A stretch of DNA of 45,644 nucleotides, taken from Pseudomonas sp. GM48 (lineage in GTDB: Bacteria; Pseudomonadota; Gammaproteobacteria; Pseudomonadales; Pseudomonadaceae). The DNA lies in NCBI RefSeq assembly GCF_000282335.1, contig NZ_AKJM01000008.1:1-45644 (forward strand). Direction: 5' to 3'. Below, one piece after another: positions 9,616 through 17,659 of this stretch. Every line of letters starts with the position of its first letter. Position 1 is the first letter of the stretch. The position numbers and the translations under genes were made by a program. The notes below the pieces were generated by a model that was not told the origin of the DNA, did not search any database, and saw only the letters and a program-made list of their open reading frames with translations.

Positions 9616-11799
9616 ATGTCATCGACTTCATTCCGCCAGTCTCTGCGTCGCCTCTGGGCGCTGGATAAATTCAGCTACAGCGTGCGGGTATTCATTGCCC
9701 TGACCGGCACCATGGCGCTGTGTTGGTATCAGGACGAAATGGGCCTGTTGATCCCGTTGTTCCTGGGGATTATCGCCAGCGCCCTGGCCGAGACCGACGA
9801 CAGCTGGCAGGGCCGTCTCAACGCGCTGGCCGTGACGCTGGTGTGTTTCGCGGTTGCCGCCCTGTCCGTTGAATTGCTCTTCCCCTACCCCTCGCTGTTT
9901 ATCATCGCCTTCGCCCTGGCCGCGTTCTGCCTGACCATGCTCGGCGCCCTCGGCGAGCGCTATGGCGCGATTGCCTCGGCGACGCTGATTCTGTCGGTCT
10001 ACACCATGATCGGCGTGGACCAACGTGGCGGTGCGGTCATCGATGTCTGGCACGAGCCGGTGCTGCTGGTGGCCGGTGCCGCCTGGTACGGCCTGCTCTC
10101 GGTGTTGTGGCAGGCGCTGTTTTCCAATCAGCCGGTGCAGCAGAGCCTGGCGCGGTTGTTCCGCGAGTTGGGCTTTTACCTGAAGCTGAAGTCCTCGCTG
10201 TTCGAGCCGATCCGGCAAATGGACGTGGAGGCGCGGCGCCTGGAACTGGCCCAGCAGAATGGCCGGGTGGTGGCGGCACTGAACGCCGCCAAGGAAATCA
10301 TTCTGCACCGGGTCGGCAACGGTCGGCCGGGGTCGAAAGTCAGCCGCTACCTCAAGCTGTACTTCCTCGCCCAGGACATCCACGAACGCGCCAGCTCATC
10401 GCACTACCCTTACAACGCCCTGGCTGACGCCTTCTTCCACAGCGACGTGCTGTTCCGCTGCCAACGCCTGCTGCGCCAGCAAGGCAAAGCCTGCCGGGCC
10501 CTGGCCGAATCGATCCAGATGCGCCAGCCGTTCACCTATGACGCCGGTTTCGCCGAGGCCCTGAGTGATCTGGACGCCTCCCTCGAACACCTGCGCATCC
10601 AGAGCAACCCGGCCTGGCGCGGTTTGCTGCGTTCCTTGCGGGCACTGGCAGCCAACCTTGGCACCCTCGACCGCTTGCTCAGCGACGCCAGCAACCCTGA
10701 CGCCCTGGCCGACGCTACCGACAGCAGCTTGCTTGACCGTTCGCCGCACAATCTCAAGGACGTGTGGCTGCGCTTGCGCACGCAGTTGACGCCGACCTCG
10801 CTGCTGTTCCGCCATGCCCTGCGATTGCCCCTGGCGTTGAGTATCGGCTACGCCATGGTGCATTTGATCCACCCGTCCCAAGGTTACTGGATCATCCTCA
10901 CCACACTGTTTGTCTGCCAGCCGAACTACGGTGCCACCCGACGCAAACTCGGTCAGCGAATCATTGGCACCGCCATCGGCCTGACCCTGGCCTGGGCGCT
11001 GTTCGACCTGTTCCCGAACCCGCTGATCCAGTCGTGTTTCGCCATCGCCGCCGGAGTGGTGTTCTTTACCAACCGCACCACCCGCTACACCCTGGCGACC
11101 GCGGCAATCACCTTGATGGTGTTGTTCTGCTTCAACCAGGTGGGTGACGGTTACGGGCTGTTCCTGCCACGGCTGTTCGATACCTTGCTCGGTAGCCTGA
11201 TCGCCGGGCTCGCGGTGTTCCTGTTCCTGCCGGACTGGCAGGGGCGGCGCCTGAACAAAGTGCTGGCCAATACCCTGACCTGCAACAGCATTTACCTGCG
11301 CCAGATCATGCAGCAATACGCCGCGGGCAAAAGCGACGACCTGGCCTACCGACTGGCCCGCCGCAACGCGCACAACGCCGACGCGGCGCTGTCGACCACA
11401 CTGGCCAACATGCTGATGGAGCCGGGACACTTTCGTAAGGAAGCGGATGTGGGCTTTCGCTTCCTGGTGCTGTCGCACACGCTGCTCAGTTACCTGTCGG
11501 GTTTGGGTGCGCACCGGGAAACCCGGCTACCGACAGACGTTCGCGGGCACTTGATCGAAGGGGCCGGGGTAAAACTGGCCGCCAGCATCGATGAAATCGC
11601 CCAAGGGCTGGCGAGCAAGTCTTCGATTGAGATTCAGAGCGATGAAGAAGAAGCACTGGCCAATGCACTGGAACAGATGCCCGATGAAATCGATGAAGGC
11701 CAGCGGCTGGTGCAGACGCAACTGGCGCTGATTTGTCGGCAGCTCGGGCCGTTGCGGACCCTGGCGGCGCATCTCATCAAGGATACGAGTAAGGATTGA
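9616..11799 (+). CDS. yccS: YccS-type FUSC-family inner membrane protein
   Basis: Large integral membrane protein of the YccS/FusC family, related to efflux carriers of aromatic acids; the transported substrate is unknown. The protein has 727 aa. Two blocks of hydrophobic segments are visible: about residues 20-180 (for example GLLIPLFLGIIASALAETDD) and about 400-540 (for example LPLALSIGYAMVHLIHPSQG, then YWIILTTLFVCQPNYGATRR). A soluble, leucine-rich domain separates them. A cytoplasmic helical domain of about 190 residues follows. QPNYGATRRKLGQRIIGT is the family's most conserved stretch. No AaeA-type membrane fusion protein is adjacent, so a complete efflux system is not evident. Confidence 0.88.
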   Translation: MSSTSFRQSLRRLWALDKFSYSVRVFIALTGTMALCWYQDEMGLLIPLFLGIIASALAETDDSWQGRLNALAVTLVCFAVAALSVELLFPYPSLFIIAFALAAFCLTMLGALGERYGAIASATLILSVYTMIGVDQRGGAVIDVWHEPVLLVAGAAWYGLLSVLWQALFSNQPVQQSLARLFRELGFYLKLKSSLFEPIRQMDVEARRLELAQQNGRVVAALNAAKEIILHRVGNGRPGSKVSRYLKLYFLAQDIHERASSSHYPYNALADAFFHSDVLFRCQRLLRQQGKACRALAESIQMRQPFTYDAGFAEALSDLDASLEHLRIQSNPAWRGLLRSLRALAANLGTLDRLLSDASNPDALADATDSSLLDRSPHNLKDVWLRLRTQLTPTSLLFRHALRLPLALSIGYAMVHLIHPSQGYWIILTTLFVCQPNYGATRRKLGQRIIGTAIGLTLAWALFDLFPNPLIQSCFAIAAGVVFFTNRTTRYTLATAAITLMVLFCFNQVGDGYGLFLPRLFDTLLGSLIAGLAVFLFLPDWQGRRLNKVLANTLTCNSIYLRQIMQQYAAGKSDDLAYRLARRNAHNADAALSTTLANMLMEPGHFRKEADVGFRFLVLSHTLLSYLSGLGAHRETRLPTDVRGHLIEGAGVKLAASIDEIAQGLASKSSIEIQSDEEEALANALEQMPDEIDEGQRLVQTQLALICRQLGPLRTLAAHLIKDTSKD

Positions 11800-11818
11800 G
11801 ATCTGTGTTGTCTGAGCG

Positions 11819-11905
11819 GGCCTCTTCGCGGGCAAGCCCGCTCCCACACTGGATTTACGTCGCTCACGGAACCCCTGTGGGAGCGGGCTTGCCCGCGAAG
11901 AGGCC
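11819..11905. repeat. REP doublet, GGGCAAGCCC variant
   Basis: Two 30-base perfectly complementary arms, starting GGCCTCTTCGCGGGCAAGCC (11819-11848) and TGTGGGAGCGGGCTTGCCCG (11876-11905). It is the common REP type with one position changed (GCGAGC to GCGGGC) in both arms, so the change is compensated. It sits between two convergent genes. Confidence 0.85.
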
Positions 11906-11938
11906 GGCAAAAACAACATGGATTCTGGATCAGCCTAC

Positions 11939-12676
11939 TCACATCCCATGCTGCTTCATCAACTTGTCATAACTGCCGTCCGCCTTCATCGCCGCGATCT
12001 CGCGGTCGAAACCGGCGACGATCTGCTCATGCTGCGGATTCTTCAGGCTGACCAGAATGTGCAGGCTGTTCTCGCTTAATGGCTTGGGCAGGAACTCCAC
12101 GGCATTACGTACCTTGGGTGACTCGCGGGCCAGGTAGTAGCGGGCAACGTATTCGTCTTCCAGAGTGAGTTTGACCCGATCGGCCGCGAGCATGCGCACC
12201 GCCATGGCAAAACTGTGCACGGGGATTTTCTGCAACGAGTCGTCGTTGTCGAACGCGGGCGAATAAGCGTAGCCACGTACGATGGCAATTGGATAAGTGT
12301 GCAATTGCTGCAGGTTATTGAACTCGATGGGCACGTCTTTGCGCTTGAGGAAACGCACGCGATTGAGCAGGTACTCACCGGAAAACTGCCCAAGCCTGGT
12401 CCGTTCCTCGGTGTACCAGGCGTTGACCAGCACGTCGTATCGGCCCTCGCCCAATCCCATCAAGGCCCGAGCCCAGGGCACCTGCTCGAACTCACTGGCA
12501 TAACCGGCCCTGGCAAGCGCGGTACTGACAATATCCGTGGCCAAGCCACCGTTGACGAGCGTGGCTTCGGTAAAGGGGGGCCAGGCATCCGCGACCAACC
12601 GCAGTTTTTCTGCCGCCGCTCCCTGAACCAGCAACAGCAATCCAATCAAAGCAAAAGCTCGATGCAATCGCGGCAT
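11939..12676 (-). CDS. Periplasmic solute-binding protein, SBP_bac_3 family
   Basis: Probable periplasmic amino-acid-type binding protein. The protein has 245 aa. A signal peptide (LHRAFALIGLLLLVQGAAA) ends near residue 22, and the mature protein starts EKLRLVADAWPPFTE, the usual first strand of the SBP_bac_3 fold. FEQVPWARALMGLGEGRYDVLVNAWYTEER is characteristic of the orphan subfamily common in Pseudomonas, often several per genome. No permease or ATPase gene is adjacent, so it may serve a distant transporter or a sensor. The ligand is not predictable. A short hairpin CGGGCA-GGT-TGCCCG (12693-12707) lies in its 5' flank. Confidence 0.85.
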   Translation of the reverse strand: MPRLHRAFALIGLLLLVQGAAAEKLRLVADAWPPFTEATLVNGGLATDIVSTALARAGYASEFEQVPWARALMGLGEGRYDVLVNAWYTEERTRLGQFSGEYLLNRVRFLKRKDVPIEFNNLQQLHTYPIAIVRGYAYSPAFDNDDSLQKIPVHSFAMAVRMLAADRVKLTLEDEYVARYYLARESPKVRNAVEFLPKPLSENSLHILVSLKNPQHEQIVAGFDREIAAMKADGSYDKLMKQHGM

Positions 12677-12933
12677 GCTAGAGAATCCTTAGCGGGCAGG
12701 TTGCCCGACGTGTTTTCAGCCAAAACTCCAAGGCCCCGTACCGGCATGACCCGGATACTAAACATCTGCTCATCGAAGCAACAGCACAGCGCTTCGATCC
12801 AGATTACACAAAGAAGGCATCTGCGCGCGAAATGAATGATGGCATTTTGGCCTATGTCACAGATTCTTCCGCCATAAAGACTTCTGGCGTGAGTGCGCTT
12901 AGTATCGGAACGACGTTTTCAGGGAATCAAAAC

Positions 12934-13386
12934 ATGACAGTCGATTGGATCTGCAAACACCACAGCGACCTGGGCAAGGAGCAGTTGTACGCCATTTTGC
13001 AGCTGCGCGCAGAAGTGTTCGTCGTCGAGCAGCAATGCGCTTATCAAGACGTGGATGGCCAGGACCTGGAAGGTGACACCTGTCACTTGATGGCCTGGGA
13101 CGGTAATCAACTGATGGCCTATCTGCGGCTGCTCGACCCGGAACTGCAAGGCGGGGACGTAGTGATCGGTCGGGTGATCATTGCTCCACACGCACGAGGC
13201 GCCGGGCTTGGACATGAGTTGATGGACCAGGCGTTGAAGCAGATTGAAGAACGCTGGCCGGAAACGCCGATCTACCTCTCAGCCCAGACACATTTGCAGG
13301 GGTATTACGGGCGGTACGGGTTTGTCGTGACGGGTGAGGAGTTTGTCGAGGATGGCATTCCGCATATCGGAATGCGCCGTCCGTAA
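12934..13386 (+). CDS. elaA: GNAT family N-acetyltransferase ElaA
   Basis: Acetyl-CoA-dependent acetyltransferase of the ElaA subfamily; the acceptor is unknown. The 150-aa protein matches E. coli ElaA (about 153 aa): the block LYAILQLRAEVFVVEQQCAY is followed by QDVDGQDLEGD, the acetyl-CoA motif VIGRVIIAPHARGAGLG has the RGxGLG loop, and the end EDGIPHIGMRR is nearly identical. ATG 12934 is chosen because homologs begin here and AGGGA lies 9 bases upstream; in-frame codons back to 12832 show no family similarity. The 257-base gap before it holds the divergent promoter region and no further gene. Confidence 0.92.
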   Translation: MTVDWICKHHSDLGKEQLYAILQLRAEVFVVEQQCAYQDVDGQDLEGDTCHLMAWDGNQLMAYLRLLDPELQGGDVVIGRVIIAPHARGAGLGHELMDQALKQIEERWPETPIYLSAQTHLQGYYGRYGFVVTGEEFVEDGIPHIGMRRP

Positions 13387-13393
13387 GCGCCTC

Positions 13394-13457
13394 TTCGCGA
13401 GCAAGCCCGCTCCCACACTGGAATGCGGTCCCCTGTGGGAGTGGGCTTGCTCGCGAA
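13394..13457. repeat. REP doublet, common family, close spacing
   Basis: Arms at 13394-13417 and 13434-13457 are separated by only 16 bases. The second arm carries GGAGTGGGC in place of GGAGCGGGC, which leaves one wobble pair. It lies between the convergent elaA and winged-helix genes and could form a strong terminator-like stem without a T tract. Confidence 0.85.
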
Positions 13458-13483
13458 GGCGTCAGTCAAACCACTGAAAGTTT

Positions 13484-13780
13484 TCAGGGATACTCCAGCA
13501 CCGCCTTGATCTGCCGCAGATTACGCTCGATCCACACCCGATCAATCGCCCCCCACTCGCGAATCCGATAGCGCCCCGCGTGGTTGCGCGCGCCCTCTTC
13601 CTGCTCGAATTCACAGACGATATCCAGATCCGCCAACGCCGCGATGGTGTCCTGCGCCGTGCGCCGGGGCATGCCGGTCACTTCGGTGAGCGCCGGGACG
13701 CTGCTGGCCAGCCCGCTGTCGATCAGGTACGCCACGTACAACCGGCGATAGAAGCTGCTCTTGGTCTTGCTCACGTCCAT
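13484..13780 (-). CDS. Small winged-helix DNA-binding protein
   Basis: Predicted 98-aa helix-turn-helix protein. SSVPALTEVTGMPRRTAQDTIAALADLDIVCEF reads as helix-turn-recognition helix followed by the wing (GARNHAGRYRIREWG). The short basic N-terminus (MDVSKTKSSFYRRLY) precedes it. No ligand or oligomerisation domain is present. The start ATG 13780 has GGAGC 5 bases upstream. It lies just downstream of the YgjP-like gene on the same strand, separated by a single REP arm. Targets are unknown; it could be a local regulator or a nucleoid-type protein. Confidence 0.75.
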   Translation of the reverse strand: MDVSKTKSSFYRRLYVAYLIDSGLASSVPALTEVTGMPRRTAQDTIAALADLDIVCEFEQEEGARNHAGRYRIREWGAIDRVWIERNLRQIKAVLEYP

Positions 13781-13792
13781 CCAATGCTCCTT

Positions 13793-13823
13793 AAAAGATC
13801 GCAGCCTGCGGCAGCTCCTACAG
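13793..13823. repeat. Single REP arm overlapping a stop codon
   Basis: The 31 bases beginning AAAAGATCGCAGCCTGCGGC are identical to one arm of the doublet at 38021-38051, but no partner arm is present here. Its last bases include CTA (13818-13820), the complement of TAG, which is the stop codon of the YgjP-like gene. Confidence 0.85.
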
Positions 13824-14306
13824 ATCCCGCCACGTCAGGTACACCCGCACATCAAATTCCACCTGGTGATACCCCGGCAGCATGTGCTCGCACAGTTTGT
13901 AGAAGGCCTTGTTGTGGTCCGATTCCTTGAAGTGCGCCAGCTCATGCACCACGATCATTTTCAGGAACTCGCAAGGTGCTTCCTTGAACAGCGAAGCGAT
14001 GCGGATTTCCTTCTTGGCCTTGAGCTTGCCACCCTGCACCCGGGAAATCGTGGTGTGCAGGCCGAGTGCGCGGTGAGTCAGGTCCAGCCGATTGTCGAAC
14101 AGCACCTTGTCGATGGCCGGAGCATTACGCAGGTATTCCTGCTTGAGGTCCAGGGCATAGGTGTATAGCGCCTTGTCGCTCTGCACCCCGTGTTTTTCCG
14201 GGTAACGCTGGCTCAGGTAGTCGCCCAGCCGACCGTCGGCGATCAGCTGGCGCACCTGGTCCTGCAAGGTAGCGGGATAGGCCTGGAGATATTTCAACAC
14301 GGTCAT
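13818..14306 (-). CDS. YgjP-like (DUF45) metallopeptidase
   Basis: Predicted zinc-dependent peptidase of the YgjP/DUF45 group, related to M48 enzymes; the substrate is unknown. The protein has 162 aa. HELAH at 121-125 with His131 in FKESDHNKAFY gives the three-histidine zinc site with Glu122 as base. RVQGGKLKAKKEIRIASLFKEAP upstream is the usual substrate strand. No membrane segment is seen, so it is cytoplasmic. I chose ATG 14306 (MTVLKYLQAYP); a GTG at 14327 is possible but has no ribosome site. The TAG stop lies inside a REP arm, so the natural C-terminus may have been altered when the repeat arrived. Confidence 0.85.
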   Translation of the reverse strand: MTVLKYLQAYPATLQDQVRQLIADGRLGDYLSQRYPEKHGVQSDKALYTYALDLKQEYLRNAPAIDKVLFDNRLDLTHRALGLHTTISRVQGGKLKAKKEIRIASLFKEAPCEFLKMIVVHELAHFKESDHNKAFYKLCEHMLPGYHQVEFDVRVYLTWRDL

Positions 14307-14351
14307 CGGGGCGGCAATACACGTCACTAAAAGGTCGCCAGTGTAGCGAAT

Positions 14352-16475
14352 TCAGCGGGGCAGCGCGCTCCAGTCAAACGGCTGGACAAAGCTCCCGGCA
14401 TCTTCGGCCATCATCGGCCGGGCCACCAGAAAACCTTGCACATATTCACAGCCGTTGGCTTGCAGCCATTCATACTGCGCGACAGTTTCCACCCCTTCGG
14501 CAATCACCAGCATCCCGAACTGCTTGCACAGGTCGATCACGCTGCGCACCAGCGCCGCATCCCTTACTGACTCCGGCAACCGGGCGATCAGATGGCGGTC
14601 GATCTTGAGGGTGTCCAGCTTCAGGTCACGCAAGTGCGACAGGGAACACGGTCCGGCCCCGAAGTCATCCAGTGCCACTCGTACGCCCAGATTGTGCAGC
14701 AGGCGCAATTGCTTTCGGGTTTCTTCGGGGTTGTGCATCAAGGCCTCTTCCGTGACCTCGACCTCAAGATGACGCGGCTGCAAGCCATGGCGCTCCAGCA
14801 CCTGGCGCAACTCGGTGACCAGGTTGGGCATGCCGAACTGCGTACTGCTCAAACTGACGCCCAGCACCAGGTCTTCGGTAAACAGGGACTCCCAGGCTTT
14901 GCGTTGCCCGGCGCTGCGATGGTAGATCCAGCTGCCCAGACGACTGATCAGCCGCGCCTCCTCCAGCAATGGCAAAAACAACCCCGGGGGTACATCGCCA
15001 ACGCTCGGATGCTGCCAGCGCAACAAGGCCTCGAAGCCACGAATCCGCCCGTCCGCAATCGCCACCTGAGGCTGATACACCAGATTGAAATCGCGATTCT
15101 CGATGGCGGTACGCACACTTTCTTCGAGCATCAGCCGCGAGCGCGCCCGGCCATTCATTTCGTGATCGTAGAAGCGATATTGCTGACGGCCAGCACGCTT
15201 GGCTTCGTACATGGCGATGTCGGCCGCCCGCAGCATCCCGTCGAGATTGGCGCCGCAATCAGGGAACGTGGCGATGCCGATGCTGGCACCCAGAGCGATA
15301 TCGAGGCCGTCGATCTGCTGACAGATCGACACCCGCTCGATGAGCTTCTCGGCAATCTTCGCCGCCTGCTCGGGGAGCTCCAGATCCAGCAGCGCAGTGA
15401 ATTCGTCACCGCCCATCCGCGCCAGAATATCGAAGGGCCGTAAACAGGCCTTCAACTGCTCGGAGACCCAGCGCAGCACCCGATCGCCGGCATCATGCCC
15501 GAGCGAATCATTGACTCGCTTGAAGCCGTCGAGGTCCAGATACATCAAGACCCAGGAACTGTCGGAACGCTCACCGCGCAACAGCAGGTTCTCTACGGTC
15601 TGGTAGAAACCCCGGCGGTTGAGCAGTCCGGTCAGCGGATCGGTGACTGCCTGAAACTCCAGTTGCTGATGCAGATGGCGCACCACCGACATGTCCAGCA
15701 CGGTCACGACCATCGCATGTTGCTCGGCAGGCAATGGCGCGCAGGACAAAGCCACCGGCACCTGCTGGCCGGGCGCCGTGCGTAGCAGAGCATCGTGCAG
15801 GCGCAGGGTTTCGCCGCGTTTGTATCCGGCCAGCAACTCGGAATCGGCCCAGATCGGGATATGCGGTTTTTGCAGGTAGTCCAAAAACTCCTTGCCTTGC
15901 AGTTCCTGCACCGTGGCATTGAGCAACCGCGACATCGCCGGATTGGCAAACCGGATCAGACCGTCCTCACCCAATACCAGAATGCCTTCGGCAGCGTTGT
16001 CCAGCACCGACGCATTAAAGGCACGAGCCGCTTCCAGATCATGACTCAGGCGCTGCAAGGCCCGGCGGTTACGCTGGTGTTCGAGCAACGCCTGGACCTT
16101 GGGCGTGAAGACCTGCGGGTCGAACGGCTTGAACAGGTAATCCACCGCACCACTGGCATAGCCCTTGATCACGGCGTCCAGGGACTGTTCGTTGGCGGTC
16201 AGGAAAATGATCGGTGTGAGACGGGTTCGCTGGCTACCGCGCATCAGGCGCGCCACTTCATAACCGTCCATGCCCGGCATCTGCACGTCCAGCAACACCA
16301 GGTCGATATCGTGTTCAAGCAACAAGCCGAGGGCCTCGAAACCCGAGGCGGCAGTAATGACCCGCCAGTCCTGGCGCTGCAACAACGCGCGCATGCTGAT
16401 CAGGTTTTCAGGGTAATCGTCGACGACTAAAAGGGTTGAGCCGCCTTCTACTGGCGTGGGTTGCGCGCATTCCAT
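14352..16475 (-). CDS. REC-PAS-GGDEF-EAL c-di-GMP signalling protein
   Basis: Response regulator controlling cyclic di-GMP, 707 aa. The receiver domain spans about 14-130, with acidic pair D19/D20, phospho-acceptor D63 and K116. The PAS domain is about 150-265. In the GGDEF domain (275-435) the active motif GGDEF is intact at 355-359, with inhibitory-site residues R346 and D349 (RxxD). In the EAL domain (445-695), E482-A-L, E573, D603-D604, K624, E660 and Q680 are present. However, the metal-binding Asn of the usual VNxS motif is Ser541 (codon AGT), and loop 6 reads DDFGAGPCSLSHL instead of the usual DDFGTGYSSLSYL. I infer synthesis of c-di-GMP gated by phosphorylation, with weak or lost hydrolysis. 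No partner histidine kinase is adjacent. It is divergent from the alginate lyase gene. Confidence 0.93.
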   Translation of the reverse strand: MECAQPTPVEGGSTLLVVDDYPENLISMRALLQRQDWRVITAASGFEALGLLLEHDIDLVLLDVQMPGMDGYEVARLMRGSQRTRLTPIIFLTANEQSLDAVIKGYASGAVDYLFKPFDPQVFTPKVQALLEHQRNRRALQRLSHDLEAARAFNASVLDNAAEGILVLGEDGLIRFANPAMSRLLNATVQELQGKEFLDYLQKPHIPIWADSELLAGYKRGETLRLHDALLRTAPGQQVPVALSCAPLPAEQHAMVVTVLDMSVVRHLHQQLEFQAVTDPLTGLLNRRGFYQTVENLLLRGERSDSSWVLMYLDLDGFKRVNDSLGHDAGDRVLRWVSEQLKACLRPFDILARMGGDEFTALLDLELPEQAAKIAEKLIERVSICQQIDGLDIALGASIGIATFPDCGANLDGMLRAADIAMYEAKRAGRQQYRFYDHEMNGRARSRLMLEESVRTAIENRDFNLVYQPQVAIADGRIRGFEALLRWQHPSVGDVPPGLFLPLLEEARLISRLGSWIYHRSAGQRKAWESLFTEDLVLGVSLSSTQFGMPNLVTELRQVLERHGLQPRHLEVEVTEEALMHNPEETRKQLRLLHNLGVRVALDDFGAGPCSLSHLRDLKLDTLKIDRHLIARLPESVRDAALVRSVIDLCKQFGMLVIAEGVETVAQYEWLQANGCEYVQGFLVARPMMAEDAGSFVQPFDWSALPR

Positions 16476-16661
16476 GCTGCTTCTCTTATTGCGGGGCGTC
16501 AGACCGGTTTCTCGTGAAAACCGGACAAATACTGTGCATCCACTCTAGACCCGGTTCTGCAAAAGCAGAAGGTGTCAGTGAGCCATCATTTAATCATAGT
16601 GTCTTTTTGCCGACTAACGGTCGATGGTTCAGGCCAATGAAACCGGGAAAGCTGGCATTTC

Positions 16662-16689
16662 GACAGGTTGTTGACGTCAACCACCTGTC
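16662..16689. promoter_or_regulatory. 28-bp palindrome, candidate operator
   Basis: The arms GACAGGTTGTTGAC and GTCAACCACCTGTC meet without a spacer and match at 13 of 14 positions. The core GTTGACGTCAAC is perfectly symmetric. It ends 9 bases before the -35 box of the alginate lyase promoter, centred about 58 bases before the predicted transcription start, a typical place for an activator. I do not recognise the cognate regulator. Confidence 0.6.
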
Positions 16690-16698
16690 AGACAAACG

Positions 16699-16727
16699 TT
16701 AACAAAATATCCCGCTACGCTTATAAA
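16699..16727 (+). promoter_or_regulatory. Sigma70-type promoter for the alginate lyase gene
   Basis: -35 TTAACA (16699-16704), 17-base spacer, -10 TATAAA (16722-16727); each box differs from consensus at one position. Transcription should begin near 16734, giving a leader of about 64 bases. The remainder of the 322-base divergent region (16476-16661) holds a small hairpin TTCTGC-AAAA-GCAGAA at 16557-16572 and nothing else I can assign. Confidence 0.65.
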
Positions 16728-16797
16728 GGCCGCCCCAAAGGCGCGACCTAGAGCTTCTGGCACGCCCGTGCAGCATGAATCGAATGGAAGAACCGAC

Positions 16798-17466
16798 ATG
16801 ATCGATCTCGCAACCTGGAACCTCAGCGTCCCCGTCGGCAGCCCGCCGTACACCGTCGAAACTTCCAAACTGGTGAATGGCTTCAAGGATCAATACTTCC
16901 ATTCCGACACCGGCACCTTGTTTTTCTGGACACCCGTTACGGGCTCCCGCACCGAAAACGCGATTTATCCGCGCACCGAATTACGTGAAACCTACAGCAA
17001 CGGCACATTGCACAACTGGTATTACCCGGATGCCGATAATTTGTTGCATGCCACATTGGCAGTGAACCAGGTGCCGAGCTCCGGGAAAGTCGTCATCGGC
17101 CAGATCCATGCCTATCAAAGCCAGAAACCTCTGGTGAAAGTCGAATACCAATACAAAACCAGTACAGCCACCGGCAATATCGTCGCCAAGGTCCGGATGC
17201 ATCCCGATGACGATGTGGGCCGGGTGATCGTCGTGGCGACCGGGGTGAAGCTCGACCAGGAGTTCAACTATCTCATTCACCTCAGCCCCGGTGGCGCCTT
17301 GGGCATCAGCGCGGCGGGTTACCAATGGGATACGCAAATCAGCACAACCTGGCGTGACAAACCGCTGTACTTCAAGGCCGGGGTGTATGTGCAGGACAAC
17401 ACCGGGTACACCACTGAAGGCGGGAAAGTGACGTTCAGCAAGCTGGATATTGATCACAATCAATGA
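16798..17466 (+). CDS. PL7 family alginate lyase, no signal peptide
   Basis: Polysaccharide lyase family 7 (alginate_lyase2) enzyme that cleaves alginate by beta-elimination, 222 aa. All three family motifs are seen: RTELRE (59-64), QIH (102-104) and YFKAGVYVQ (191-199), giving catalytic Arg59, Gln102, His104 and Tyr197. Length and N-terminus (MIDLATWNLSVPV) resemble P. aeruginosa PA1167 as I recall it. There is no signal peptide and no carbohydrate-binding module, so export is not evident; it may act inside the cell or after lysis. Start ATG 16798 follows GGAAG by 7 bases; a GTG at 16768 would add 10 unrelated residues. It is divergent from a c-di-GMP protein gene and followed by a REP pair and a terminator. 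Confidence 0.93.
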   Translation: MIDLATWNLSVPVGSPPYTVETSKLVNGFKDQYFHSDTGTLFFWTPVTGSRTENAIYPRTELRETYSNGTLHNWYYPDADNLLHATLAVNQVPSSGKVVIGQIHAYQSQKPLVKVEYQYKTSTATGNIVAKVRMHPDDDVGRVIVVATGVKLDQEFNYLIHLSPGGALGISAAGYQWDTQISTTWRDKPLYFKAGVYVQDNTGYTTEGGKVTFSKLDIDHNQ

Positions 17467-17486
17467 TGTCGAGGCACCGTTGACCC

Positions 17487-17576
17487 TGTGGGAGCGGGCT
17501 TGCTCGCGAAGGCGTAATGTCAGGCGACATTAATGTTGAATGACACACCGCTTTCGCGAGCAAGCCCGCTCCCACA
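17487..17576. repeat. REP doublet, common family
   Basis: Arms at 17487-17510 (TGTGGGAGCGGGCTTGCTCG...) and 17553-17576 are exact reverse complements. The pair lies between the lyase stop codon and the bidirectional terminator, in the convergent gap with fba. Confidence 0.85.
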
Positions 17577-17605
17577 CTGACCGCGTCGACATGGATCATC
17601 GCCCA

Positions 17606-17637
17606 CAAAAAAACCCGCCTTTCGGCGGGTTTTTTAT
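17606..17637. terminator. Bidirectional rho-independent terminator
   Basis: The stem AAACCCGCC / GGCGGGTTT has a 4-base loop. A runs on the left and T runs on the right give a U tract on both strands. It serves fba on the minus strand and the alginate lyase gene on the plus strand. Confidence 0.92.
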
Positions 17638-17659
17638 TGATGAAGCTTAACGCCCGGTC

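Noticed and set aside
16557..16572. Hairpin TTCTGC-AAAA-GCAGAA near the c-di-GMP gene as terminator
   Set aside because: No T tract on either strand and it lies in a divergent promoter region, where a terminator is not expected.
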